Shown piece by piece: positions 1 through 5,949 of a stretch of DNA of 36,241 nt. This DNA comes from Oscillospiraceae bacterium. GTDB taxonomy: Bacteria; Bacillota; Clostridia; Oscillospirales; Ruminococcaceae. The stretch's first letter is position 1; the number at the start of each line of letters is the position of its first letter. The position numbers and the translations under genes are program-made. The stretch covers positions 1-36,241 of the forward strand of contig SVMR01000020.1 of assembly GCA_015067315.1 (NCBI GenBank). Reading direction: 5' to 3'. The notes below the pieces were generated by a model. That model searched no databases, was not told the DNA's origin, and saw nothing but the letters and a program-made list of their open reading frames with translations.

Positions 1-44
1 GCTGTGTGGCTACCTGTAAGTTCGGTGCCATCTCCGCGGAATAA
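1..44 (+). CDS. C-terminal end of a NuoF/HydB-like Fe-S protein (partial)
   Basis: The first complete codon is at position 3. The readable end is a cysteine-rich tail of 13 residues, CVATCKFGAISAE, closing with TAA at 42-44. A Cys-x3-Cys followed by a short Gly-Ala-Ile end is how the C-terminal 4Fe-4S ferredoxin domain of NuoF-like flavin subunits usually finishes. The next gene starts 14 bases downstream with its own ribosome site, so the two are surely co-transcribed. The assignment to NuoF/HydB is inferred from this tail and from the neighbour; only the ferredoxin-like end is seen. Confidence 0.6.
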   Translation, partial: CVATCKFGAISAE

Positions 45-58
45 GGGGGAGAATAGAT

Positions 59-2089
59 ATGAGCGAAATTAAGATTATCATTGACGGTATCGAGTGTGTC
101 GGTCAGGCCGGCGATACCATTTTGCAGATTGCCGCAAAGTCCGGCATCTATATCCCCACCTTGTGCCATCATGAAAGCGTTGCCAAGTACGGTGCCTGTG
201 GCCTGTGCGTGGTAGAGGCTGAAAAGAGCCCCAAGCTGATGCGTGCCTGCGCTACCACTGCTGCTGACGGTATGGTCATCCGTACCAACAGCCCCCGGAT
301 CGCTCAGGCCCGGAAGATCGCTTTGGAGCTGCTGATGAGCGACCACGAAGGCGACTGCAAGGGCCCCTGCCACTTGAACTGCCCTGCCCGTACCGATATT
401 CAGGGCTATGTAAAGCAGATCGCGTTGGGTAACGATAAGGAAGCTGTTCGGATCATCAAGGAGAAGATCCCCCTGCCCGCATCCATCGGCCGTGTTTGCC
501 CTCACCCCTGTGAGGAGAAGTGCCGCCGTCAGTTGGTGGAGCAGCCCCTGTCCATCGCTTATCTGAAGGCTTTCGCGGCTGACAACGATATGGCATCTGC
601 CGATCCTTTCAAGCCTGTTTTGGCTAAGGCTACCGGCAAGAAGGTCGCCATCGTTGGTGGCGGTCCTGCCGGCTTAAGCGCAGCTTATCAGCTGGCTGTG
701 AAGGGTCATGCCGTTACCGTGCTGGACATGATGCCCGAGATGGGCGGTATGCTCCGCTACGGTATTCCTGAGTACCGTCTGCCCAAGGCTGTTCTGGCTG
801 CGGAAGTCGCTGCCATTGCCGCGCTGGGCGTAGAGCTGAAGAACAATGTCAAGGTCGGCAAGGATGTGACTTTGGAGTCCCTCCGGGCTGAGTATGATGC
901 TGTGCTGGTTGCCGTTGGCGCTTGGAAGTCTACCGGCATCGGCTGCGAAGGCGACAAGCTGGAAGGCGTTCTGGGCGGCATCGATATGCTCCGGGAAGTC
1001 AACCTGGGCGGCCGTCCTGATTTGGGCAAGAACGTTGCTGTCGTCGGTGGCGGTAACGTGGCTATGGACGCCTGCCGTACCGCAGTCCGTTTGGGCGCAG
1101 AGAATGTCTATGTTATCTACCGTCGTACCCGTGCCGAGGCTCCCGCTGAGGATCTGGAGATCGAAGAGGCTCTGGAAGAGGGTGTGGACTTCAAGTGGCT
1201 GACCAATCCCGCCGAGATCATCGGTGAAAACGGTAAGGTCACAAAGATCAAGCTGCAGGTCATGGAGCTGGGCGAGCCCGATGCTTCCGGCCGCCGCAGC
1301 CCCGTGCCTGTAGAAGGCAAGTTTGAGATCCTGGATGTGGATACCGTTATTTCCGCCATCGGCCAGCGCTGCGCTCTGGAGGGCTTTGAGGCTCTGACCC
1401 AGACCCGGAAGGGCACCATCGAAGCCAGCGAGAACAACGGCAGCACCAACCTTCCCGGTGTCTTTGCTGTGGGTGATGCCACCAACCGTGGTCCCAGCAT
1501 TGCTGTTCGCGCCATTGGCGAGGCTAACGATGCCGCTATCGCCATCGACGCTTACCTGAACGGCAAGGATATGACCATCCCCACTCCCTACTACTCCGAG
1601 CGTAAGGTCACTGCAGAAAACTTTGCCGATCGGGAGAAAATCGCCCGTGCAGAGATGTCCTGCGAGGATCCTGCTTACCGCCGCGGTAACTTTGACGCTG
1701 TCATCAACGGCTTTACCGATGAGCAGGCCCGTGCCGAAGCCAAGCGCTGCCTGGAATGCGGCTGCCATGACTTTGACGAGTGCCGCCTGATCGTCTGCGC
1801 CAATGATCAGCCCATCAATCCTGAGCGTTTGGCAGGTCAGAAGCATCAGTGCTTCACCGAGCGGAAGCTCCAGATCATTGAGCGGGATCAGGGCAAGTGT
1901 GTTCTGTGTAACCTCTGTGTCCGTACCTGTGAAGAGAATGCCAAGAAGGGTATTCTGGGTCTGGTAGGCCGTGGCTTTGAAACCGTTATCAAGCCTGAGT
2001 TCCAGGATGATGCGGTGATCGCCGGCTGTAAGGACTGCCTGATGTGCGCCAATGTGTGTCCCACCGGCGCTCTGAAGATCCTGAAGTAA
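59..2089 (+). CDS. 2Fe-2S / FAD / 4Fe-4S NAD(P)H oxidoreductase (NuoG-GltD-like fusion)
   Basis: A 676-residue cytoplasmic electron-transfer flavoprotein. Domains in order: a plant-type [2Fe-2S] domain with Cys36, Cys47, Cys50 and Cys64 (CX10CX2CX13C); a GltD-type cysteine cluster at about 96-165; an FAD fold with GGGPAGL near 200; an NAD(P) fold with GGGNVAMD near 328; and a C-terminal pair of 4Fe-4S motifs (CVLCNLCVRTC and CKDCLMCANVC). This is the build of the subunit that follows NuoF-like proteins in bifurcating hydrogenase, formate dehydrogenase or NADH:ferredoxin modules, and a ferredoxin-like tail indeed lies just upstream. Substrate and partner are inferred. Codon use (CTG, GGC, CGT/CGG) is unlike almost all other genes in the window. 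The start has a GGGGGAG ribosome site 10 bases upstream. Confidence 0.85.
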   Translation: MSEIKIIIDGIECVGQAGDTILQIAAKSGIYIPTLCHHESVAKYGACGLCVVEAEKSPKLMRACATTAADGMVIRTNSPRIAQARKIALELLMSDHEGDCKGPCHLNCPARTDIQGYVKQIALGNDKEAVRIIKEKIPLPASIGRVCPHPCEEKCRRQLVEQPLSIAYLKAFAADNDMASADPFKPVLAKATGKKVAIVGGGPAGLSAAYQLAVKGHAVTVLDMMPEMGGMLRYGIPEYRLPKAVLAAEVAAIAALGVELKNNVKVGKDVTLESLRAEYDAVLVAVGAWKSTGIGCEGDKLEGVLGGIDMLREVNLGGRPDLGKNVAVVGGGNVAMDACRTAVRLGAENVYVIYRRTRAEAPAEDLEIEEALEEGVDFKWLTNPAEIIGENGKVTKIKLQVMELGEPDASGRRSPVPVEGKFEILDVDTVISAIGQRCALEGFEALTQTRKGTIEASENNGSTNLPGVFAVGDATNRGPSIAVRAIGEANDAAIAIDAYLNGKDMTIPTPYYSERKVTAENFADREKIARAEMSCEDPAYRRGNFDAVINGFTDEQARAEAKRCLECGCHDFDECRLIVCANDQPINPERLAGQKHQCFTERKLQIIERDQGKCVLCNLCVRTCEENAKKGILGLVGRGFETVIKPEFQDDAVIAGCKDCLMCANVCPTGALKILK

Positions 2090-2142
2090 TCAAATTCAAA
2101 CCAAAAGCAGCCGCCTAAGGGGCGGTGCTCATAAGACAGTTG

Positions 2143-2180
2143 ACAGGCACAACAGTTTAATCTGCTGTGCCTGTTCTTGT
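2143..2180 (+). terminator. Intrinsic terminator after the oxidoreductase
   Basis: Two 13-base arms (2143-2155 and 2162-2174) pair with one mismatch around a TTTAAT loop, followed by TTCTTGT. A smaller GCCGCC/GGCGGT hairpin lies at about 2109-2127. The pair closes the redox operon. Confidence 0.75.
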
Positions 2181-2205
2181 ATATCCAGACAAATTATGAT
2201 ATTAT
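2177..2205 (+). promoter_or_regulatory. Candidate promoter of the GNAT gene
   Basis: TTGTAT at 2177-2182 and TATTAT at 2200-2205 are separated by 17 bases. The -35 box lies in the T-rich tail of the preceding terminator. The gene starts about 40 bases further on. Confidence 0.45.
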
Positions 2206-2247
2206 AAAATCAATTGATTAAACGATAATTTGTTGGAGTGATAAGAT

Positions 2248-2676
2248 ATGATTATTCGTGAAGCCACTATTGAAGATGCTTTTGCAATATGTAATATCAG
2301 TTGCGCTGACTTAGGTTATGATTGTAGTTGTGAATTTGTATCAACGCGAATAAGCAACCTTGATAAAGGGAGAGAAAAGGTATTTGTTGCAGAGGTCAAT
2401 GGAATAGTTGCTGGGTATATTCATGCAGAAAAATATCAAACTCTATATTTTGAACCGATGATAAATATTCTGGGTTTAGCTGTTTCCTCCGAGTTTAGAA
2501 GGCGTGGCATCGGAAGAATGCTACTGAAACGTGCTGAACGTTGGGCAAACGAGGTAGGTATACATAAAATAAGATTGAATTCTGGTGCCTCTCGAAAGGA
2601 AGCACATTCATTTTATCGAGCAATGGGCTACAGCAATGAAAAAGGGCAGATTCGATTTATAAAAGATATCGAATAA
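2248..2676 (+). CDS. GNAT family N-acetyltransferase
   Basis: A 142-residue single-domain GNAT protein that would transfer an acetyl group from acetyl-CoA to an unidentified amine. The acetyl-CoA pyrophosphate loop is visible as RRRGIGR at 84-90, preceded by the strand ILGLAVSSEF, and the C-terminal FYRAMGY at 122-128 is the usual last motif. TTGGAGTG precedes the ATG. The gene is AT-rich and stands alone between a terminator and the repeats around the DUF559 gene. Its codon use matches neither the upstream oxidoreductase nor the host block after 3360, which suggests a mobile accessory gene. The substrate cannot be told. Confidence 0.88.
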   Translation: MIIREATIEDAFAICNISCADLGYDCSCEFVSTRISNLDKGREKVFVAEVNGIVAGYIHAEKYQTLYFEPMINILGLAVSSEFRRRGIGRMLLKRAERWANEVGIHKIRLNSGASRKEAHSFYRAMGYSNEKGQIRFIKDIE

Positions 2677-2765
2677 TAACATTATTGATTTATTCAAGTC
2701 CCAATTTGACGAACAGTAAGAGCGCACTTCTATACACCGTTCGGTGTAGTACGTTGGGTGCGGTA

Positions 2766-2811
2766 CTTGGCTCTCCCTTTGGGAGAGCTGGCGGCGAAGC
2801 CGACTGAGAGG
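2766..2811 (+). repeat. Two-hairpin repeat, family B, left copy 1
   Basis: A 46-base unit made of one palindrome (CTCTCCCTTTGGGAGAG), a second small hairpin and a TGAGAGG end. An inverted copy of the same length lies at 3231-3276 and matches at 39 of 46 positions. Part of the variation between copies falls in the arms of the second hairpin, so that hairpin is kept while its sequence drifts. Confidence 0.85.
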
Positions 2812-2813
2812 GA

Positions 2814-2863
2814 CTTGCCTCTCCCGTTGGGAGAGGTGGCCGAGCATAGCGAGGACAGAGAGG
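2814..2863 (+). repeat. Two-hairpin repeat, family B, left copy 2
   Basis: A second copy in tandem with the first, opening with CTTGCCTCTCCCGTTGGGAG and ending in ACAGAGAGG. Its GAGAGGG end lies 7-8 bases before the ATG at 2871, so the repeat supplies the ribosome site of the DUF559 gene. Confidence 0.8.
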
Positions 2864-2870
2864 GTAAACA

Positions 2871-3251
2871 ATGACCATACCAAAAGATAACAGCCAATTG
2901 GAAAATGCCCGGCGGCTTCGCAGGGAAATGACGCCCCATGAGCGCAAGCTCTGGTATCTTTTTCTCCGCAAATACCCGGTGAAGATTTACAAACAGCGGA
3001 TCATTGGCAGATTTATCGTGGATTTTTACTGTGCTTCTGCAAAGCTGGTTATCGAAATAGATGGTTCTCAGCATTATGAGCCTCAGGGCATGGCACATGA
3101 CGCAGAACGTTCCGTATTTTTGTCGGGTCTGGGCTTGGAGGTTTTACGATTTTCCAACCGAGATATTGACAGGGATTTTCGTGGTGTGTGCGAACAAATT
3201 GACCTTACCATTCAAAACCGACTGCAATGCCCTCTCAGTCACCTGCGGTGA
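2871..3251 (+). CDS. DUF559 (Vsr-like fold) endonuclease-domain protein
   Basis: A 126-residue DUF559 protein, a family with the very-short-patch-repair / PD-(D/E)XK nuclease fold. Visible landmarks are the N-terminal ARRLRREMTPHERKLW motif near 13-28, FIVDFYC with Asp51, and LVIEIDGSQH with Glu62 and Asp64 as likely metal ligands. The length is normal for the stand-alone form. The function of these proteins is not settled; a nuclease role is inferred from the fold. The gene is boxed by repeats: copy 2 provides its ribosome site, and its last residues (about PLSHLR) and stop codon are encoded by the inverted copy. Leu CTG use differs from the host block. No partner methyltransferase lies next to it. 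Confidence 0.88.
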   Translation: MTIPKDNSQLENARRLRREMTPHERKLWYLFLRKYPVKIYKQRIIGRFIVDFYCASAKLVIEIDGSQHYEPQGMAHDAERSVFLSGLGLEVLRFSNRDIDRDFRGVCEQIDLTIQNRLQCPLSHLR

Positions 3252-3276
3252 CAGTTCTCCCAAAGGGAGAGCCAAG
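3231..3276 (-). repeat. Two-hairpin repeat, family B, right inverted copy
   Basis: The reverse complement of the unit at 2766-2811 with 7 mismatches in 46. It begins inside the DUF559 reading frame and includes that gene's stop codon. The second hairpin is a perfect six-pair stem here (TCACC/GGTGA core). Confidence 0.85.
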
Positions 3277-3312
3277 TGTCTGCGCCTGTTACATGGTATA
3301 TCGACATAAGAA

Positions 3313-3342
3313 ACGGAGCGTATCTGTACAGATGCGCTCCGT
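3313..3342. terminator. Terminator-like hairpin between DUF559 and the HTH gene
   Basis: A 14-pair stem (ACGGAGCG...CGCTCCGT, one G-T pair) with a two-base turn. On the minus strand it lies 21 bases past the HTH stop and is followed by TTTCTTAT, so it most likely ends that gene. It could also stop read-through from the plus side. Confidence 0.6.
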
Positions 3343-3363
3343 AACTGTTTTACGGATACCCGC

Positions 3364-3807
3364 CTAATTGCGGGAGCTTTTGTAATATTCATCGATAAGT
3401 CCGAAAACGTCTACGGGTTTTCCTTTTAAAATAACCCTTGGGGTTTTTGCGTATCCGTCAAAACTGAAGTTTATGTTTTCAAAATTTCCGGAACTAATTC
3501 TGTAACAGAAGAATTCCGCGGTTTCCTTGATATCCGCCTTCGGCAAATCGAGGATCACGCAGGCTTCCTCTTCCTTTTTTCCATTATTAATTATAAAATC
3601 ATAAACAATGGAATTGTTTTTTGCAATAATGCTCGGGCGTACCGCCGGATTATTTATGAAGGCGTCAACCTCTTCGGGAGTGAAATGCCAGATTCCGTTT
3701 ATTTTTTCGCCGTTAAGGATTCCGGAAGCGATGTAATTTCGGATAGTGCGGTCGGAAAGACCAGTTATGAGCACAAGGTGGCTTATGAGATAAAGTTTTT
3801 CTTCCAT
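3364..3807 (-). CDS. MerR/excisionase-like HTH protein
   Basis: A 147-residue cytoplasmic protein, probably DNA-binding. The first 50 residues hold a winged-helix/MerR-type motif (LVLITGLSDRTIRNYIASG, then GIWHFTPEEVDAFI), the pattern used by DNA-binding proteins that read a short operator. The rest (about 55-147) has no motif I recognise. ATG at 3805-3807 is chosen because AAAGGAG sits 8 bases upstream; a TTG 21 bases further out would overlap that site. Codon use matches the host block. A palindrome overlaps its promoter, so autoregulation is plausible. The target genes are not evident. Confidence 0.7.
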   Translation of the reverse strand: MEEKLYLISHLVLITGLSDRTIRNYIASGILNGEKINGIWHFTPEEVDAFINNPAVRPSIIAKNNSIVYDFIINNGKKEEEACVILDLPKADIKETAEFFCYRISSGNFENINFSFDGYAKTPRVILKGKPVDVFGLIDEYYKSSRN

Positions 3808-3854
3808 TGTGAAAACTCCTTTTTTCAAAAATTCATCCTGCAGGCTGTGATTTA

Positions 3855-3883
3855 ATTATAAAACCCGCTCCGGAGAATTTCAA
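3855..3883 (-). promoter_or_regulatory. Promoter of the HTH gene
   Basis: On the minus strand TTGAAA and TATAAT are separated by 17 bases (complement of 3878-3883 and 3855-3860). The start codon lies about 48 bases downstream. Confidence 0.7.
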
Positions 3884-3892
3884 TTTGAAATT
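3876..3892. promoter_or_regulatory. Candidate operator overlapping the -35 box
   Basis: A 7-base inverted repeat, AATTTCA-ATT-TGAAATT, covers the -35 hexamer of the HTH gene. Its position suits repression by the HTH protein itself; this is an inference. Confidence 0.35.
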
Positions 3893-3913
3893 AAGGGAGA
3901 TTTTCATAGATAA

Positions 3914-3945
3914 AAACCACCCTCCGATTTTTCGGAGGGTGGTTT
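3914..3945 (-). terminator. Intrinsic terminator of the lipoprotein gene
   Basis: A perfect 14-pair stem (3914-3927 and 3932-3945) with a four-base loop. On the minus strand it runs into TTTTTATCT. It begins 2 bases after a TAA at 3947-3949 that would end the lipoprotein in its shifted frame. Confidence 0.85.
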
Positions 3946-3946
3946 G

Positions 3947-4436
3947 TTATTCAGCAAAATCAGTATTAATTTTGTAACCTTTGGGTTCTTCGGTATCTTC
4001 TACTACAGTATAATGCAAATCGAATTTTTCATATTTATTTCTTTTCAAAAATACCGAAATCCGGATCCCAAATAGTATCTTCGATACTATCATAAACTAA
4101 TTTATGTGAACCACCGGAATTTATATCCGATATGTGTATGACAAAAATTCCTTCTGCTCCTTCATATGTTGCATTCTTATCAAAAACATAGAGATAAGAA
4201 GTTTTAGCGTTATTACTTTCCGAAACGAGATAGCAATTATCTTCACCGTCAAACTCATAATAAACGCTATCAAGCAATTCGTAATAGTATTTTCCTGAAG
4301 GACCTTGAGATGTATTTACCGTTTCTTCTAAATCATCGCCATTAGAAACATCATTTTCCTCAGTCTGTGCTTTTCCACATCCACAAACAGAGAGCATCAT
4401 TACAACTGCCAAAATAAGTGCCAACATTTTTTTCAT
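3947..4436 (-). pseudogene. Lipoprotein gene extent if read through the 4-bp duplication
   Basis: After the stop at 4035-4037 the minus strand stays open in another frame for about 28 codons, ending with TAA just before the terminator. Removing one copy of a tandem AAAT (4-bp duplication at the junction) joins the frames smoothly as FEKKYEKFDLHY. This suggests a recent frameshift that shortens the C terminus by about 28 residues. It could also be a sequencing error or chance open sequence. The intact part is listed separately. Confidence 0.45.
4035..4436 (-). CDS. Small secreted lipoprotein, C terminus probably frameshifted
   Basis: A 133-residue protein with a short lipoprotein signal: MKKM, a hydrophobic stretch (LALILAVVMMLSV), and Cys18 or Cys20 in VCGC as the lipidation site. 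An acidic linker and a beta-rich domain of about 80 residues rich in Tyr, Asp and Ser follow. It would be anchored outside the membrane. I do not recognise the family. The start is set by AGGAGG nine bases before ATG. Expression is probably controlled by the structured leader and terminator directly upstream. The annotated stop appears premature: the reading frame continues after a 4-bp AAAT duplication to a stop beside the terminator. Confidence 0.7.
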   Translation of the reverse strand: MKKMLALILAVVMMLSVCGCGKAQTEENDVSNGDDLEETVNTSQGPSGKYYYELLDSVYYEFDGEDNCYLVSESNNAKTSYLYVFDKNATYEGAEGIFVIHISDINSGGSHKLVYDSIEDTIWDPDFGIFEKK

Positions 4437-4625
4437 TTTTTCATCCTCCTGAAAATAAAAAAAGTGCGCAGCCGAAGCCACGCACTTAAAAACGCAAGCT
4501 CCGATTGCTGCGACACAAACTTTCACTTTCCACTGGTAGGTATGCGAAAATAGAGCATGCATTTTTATCAAGAGATAAAAATACATACCTCGCCATTTGG
4601 AAAGTTATATTAAGTTTGCGTCGCA
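4437..4625 (-). ncRNA. Candidate riboswitch/attenuator leader of unknown class
   Basis: The predicted transcript starts at the base of a long imperfect hairpin. A 15-pair outer stem joins about 4611-4625 with 4508-4522. Inside are CTTTCCA/TGGAAAG, TGG/CCA and AGGTATG/CATACCT helices, and an apical ATTTTTATC/GATAAAAAT hairpin. About 20 bases later comes the intrinsic terminator, then the lipoprotein ribosome site. The 5' strand (ACGCAAACTTAA, complement of 4610-4621) can instead pair with the terminator arm (TTAAGTGCGT, complement of 4480-4489) over 10 pairs with a two-base bulge, which would be an antiterminator. I could not match it to purine, TPP, SAM, FMN, cobalamin, c-di-GMP, T-box or other consensus motifs I know. 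Confidence 0.55.
4455..4487 (-). terminator. Intrinsic terminator inside the lipoprotein leader
   Basis: On the minus strand an 11-pair stem (arms 4477-4487 and 4462-4472) closes a TTCG tetraloop and is followed by TTTTTTT. It lies about 10 bases before the ribosome site, so transcripts that fold it stop before the gene. Confidence 0.85.
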
Positions 4626-4630
4626 GTTTT

Positions 4631-4659
4631 ATTTTATCACTTTGCACTTATAATATCAA
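4631..4659 (-). promoter_or_regulatory. Promoter of the lipoprotein leader
   Basis: TTGATA (complement of 4654-4659) and TAAAAT (complement of 4631-4636) with a 17-base spacer. Predicted initiation falls at about 4623-4625, exactly at the foot of the leader's outer stem. Confidence 0.75.
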
Positions 4660-4682
4660 CAAAAATCTAAAAAAAGAAAAAA

Positions 4683-4707
4683 CGGAACGGTCAAGACCGT
4701 TCCCTAC
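4683..4707 (-). repeat. GTAGGG-type hairpin repeat, copy 1
   Basis: Read on the minus strand it is GTAGGG followed by a perfect 9-base inverted repeat (GGAACGGTC/GACCGTTCC), then TTTTTTC. It could also act as a terminator for the aminotransferase operon. Confidence 0.6.
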
Positions 4708-4730
4708 AATAAAAAGGTGAAATTCAAAAA

Positions 4731-4756
4731 CGGCGGGAGCATAGCCCCCGCCCTAC
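4731..4756 (-). repeat. GTAGGG-type hairpin repeat, copy 2
   Basis: On the minus strand GTAGGG is followed by the hairpin GGCGGGGGC...GCTCCCGCC and a TTTTT run, 10 bases after the aminotransferase stop. A near-identical copy sits at 13344-13368. It probably doubles as a terminator. Confidence 0.65.
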
Positions 4757-4766
4757 TTTTGAAAAT

Positions 4767-5939
4767 TTAGATTTCCTGCTTCGCTTTATAGATTCTTTCA
4801 AGGGTTGCTTCAAGAACGCGTTTCGGGCAGGCGATATTGATTCGTTCGAAACCGATTCCGCCTTCGCCGAAAACGTAGCCTTCATCAAAAATCGCCTGGG
4901 CTTTATGTACCATAAAGTCTTCAAGCTCTTTTTCATTCATTCCCCATGCGCGGAAATCAAGCCACATAAGATATGTTCCCTGAAGGCGGTGAACTTTAAC
5001 TTCAGGCATATTTTCCGCAACGAATTCCTCCACGAATTTTCTGTTTTCATCAAGGAAAAGAAGAAGCTCGTCGAGCCATTCCTCACATTCGTCATAAGCA
5101 AGTTCGCAGGCTTTATATCCGAAGATGTTGAGGGAGAAATATCCCCTTGCGGAGGTCATCCTGTTTCTGTATTCCTCGTTGGGAATAAAGATATTGGAAG
5201 TCTGGAGACCCGCAAGGTTGAATGTTTTGCTCGGTGCAGTGCAGATTGCGCAGTTATTGAGATATTTTTCCTCGAAAGTACCCATGGAAACGTGTTCGAA
5301 TCCGGGCATTATGAGGTCAAAATGTATCTCGTCAGAAATGATGAAAACCTTGTTTTCAAAGCAGATTTCGCATAGTTTCAGAAGTTCCTCTTTTGTCCAG
5401 ATTCTGCCGATCGGATTATGAGGGCTGCTGAGAATGCAAAGGGTTGTTTCCGGTCTTGCGGCTTTTTCCGCAAAATCCTCAAAATTGATTCTGTATTCTG
5501 TTCCCTCAAGGATAAGTTCGCTTCCGAGAACGGTTCTTCCGTTCGCCTCAACGCTTGAATAGAAAGGATAATAAACCGGGGTCAGCATAAGGACAGAATC
5601 CCCGTCTTTTGTAAATGCGCCGACCATTTCCTTGATTGCCGGAACAACCCCGGCGGTCATTACGAACCATTCACTCTTCGGGGAAAATCCGTGGCGGCGC
5701 TCCATCCAGGAAATTACGCTTTTATAGTAATTTTCCGTTTCACCGGTATAACCGAGGATTATATTATCGAGATAATCTTTAAGACCTTCGATTATTGCGG
5801 GAGGGTTTTTAAGTTCCATATCCGCAACGGAAAGCGGAACAATTCCGTCTTTTGCGTCGGGAATCTGGGAATACATTCCCTCCCATTTATGGGAACCGGT
5901 GTTTCTTCTGTTAACAAGGGTTTCAAAATCGTATTTCAT
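4767..5939 (-). CDS. MalY/PatB family pyridoxal-phosphate aminotransferase / C-S lyase
   Basis: A 390-residue fold-type I PLP enzyme. Members cleave cystathionine or other C-S bonds (PatB/MalY cystathionine beta-lyase type) or transaminate. Visible landmarks are the N-terminal VPLSVADMELKNPP, SSPHNPIGR with Asn175, SDEIHFDL with Asp203, and APSKTFNLAGL with the PLP lysine at about 238. The length is normal. ATG at 5939 is preferred because AAGGAGA lies 7 bases upstream. It is last in the Mrp-HD-aminotransferase operon, starting 10 bases after the HD stop. The presence of a C-S lyase with an Fe-S carrier ATPase is suggestive of sulfur metabolism, but the exact substrate is not visible. Confidence 0.9.
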   Translation of the reverse strand: MKYDFETLVNRRNTGSHKWEGMYSQIPDAKDGIVPLSVADMELKNPPAIIEGLKDYLDNIILGYTGETENYYKSVISWMERRHGFSPKSEWFVMTAGVVPAIKEMVGAFTKDGDSVLMLTPVYYPFYSSVEANGRTVLGSELILEGTEYRINFEDFAEKAARPETTLCILSSPHNPIGRIWTKEELLKLCEICFENKVFIISDEIHFDLIMPGFEHVSMGTFEEKYLNNCAICTAPSKTFNLAGLQTSNIFIPNEEYRNRMTSARGYFSLNIFGYKACELAYDECEEWLDELLLFLDENRKFVEEFVAENMPEVKVHRLQGTYLMWLDFRAWGMNEKELEDFMVHKAQAIFDEGYVFGEGGIGFERINIACPKRVLEATLERIYKAKQEI

Positions 5940-5949
5940 TTTACTCTCC

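Larger units (their letters stand above)
2766..3276. mobile_element. Candidate repeat-bounded unit carrying DUF559
   Basis: Inverted 46-base repeats at both ends enclose one gene, with a second direct copy at the left. No transposase or obvious target-site duplication was seen. It could be a non-autonomous element moved in trans, or a gene that repeats have settled around. The call as mobile is an inference. Confidence 0.4.

Noticed and set aside
674-1846. A 390-codon open frame on the minus strand inside the oxidoreductase gene
   Set aside because: It is the antisense shadow of a GC-rich gene, with no ribosome site and no sensible domain, while the plus-strand protein has full Fe-S and FAD motifs.
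2608-3098. Minus-strand frames across the repeats before DUF559
   Set aside because: They only translate the repeats and the antisense of DUF559; they have no ribosome site.
2733-3300. CRISPR-like repeats around DUF559
   Set aside because: Copies are few, in both orientations, contain hairpins, and have no regular spacers; no cas gene is present.
4508-4625. The leader hairpin as an integron attC site or MITE
   Set aside because: It has the size of an attC but no GTT/AAC core sites at the ends and no integrase or cassette genes near. A MITE cannot be fully excluded, but the promoter exactly at the stem foot and the terminator at the ribosome site fit a leader RNA better.
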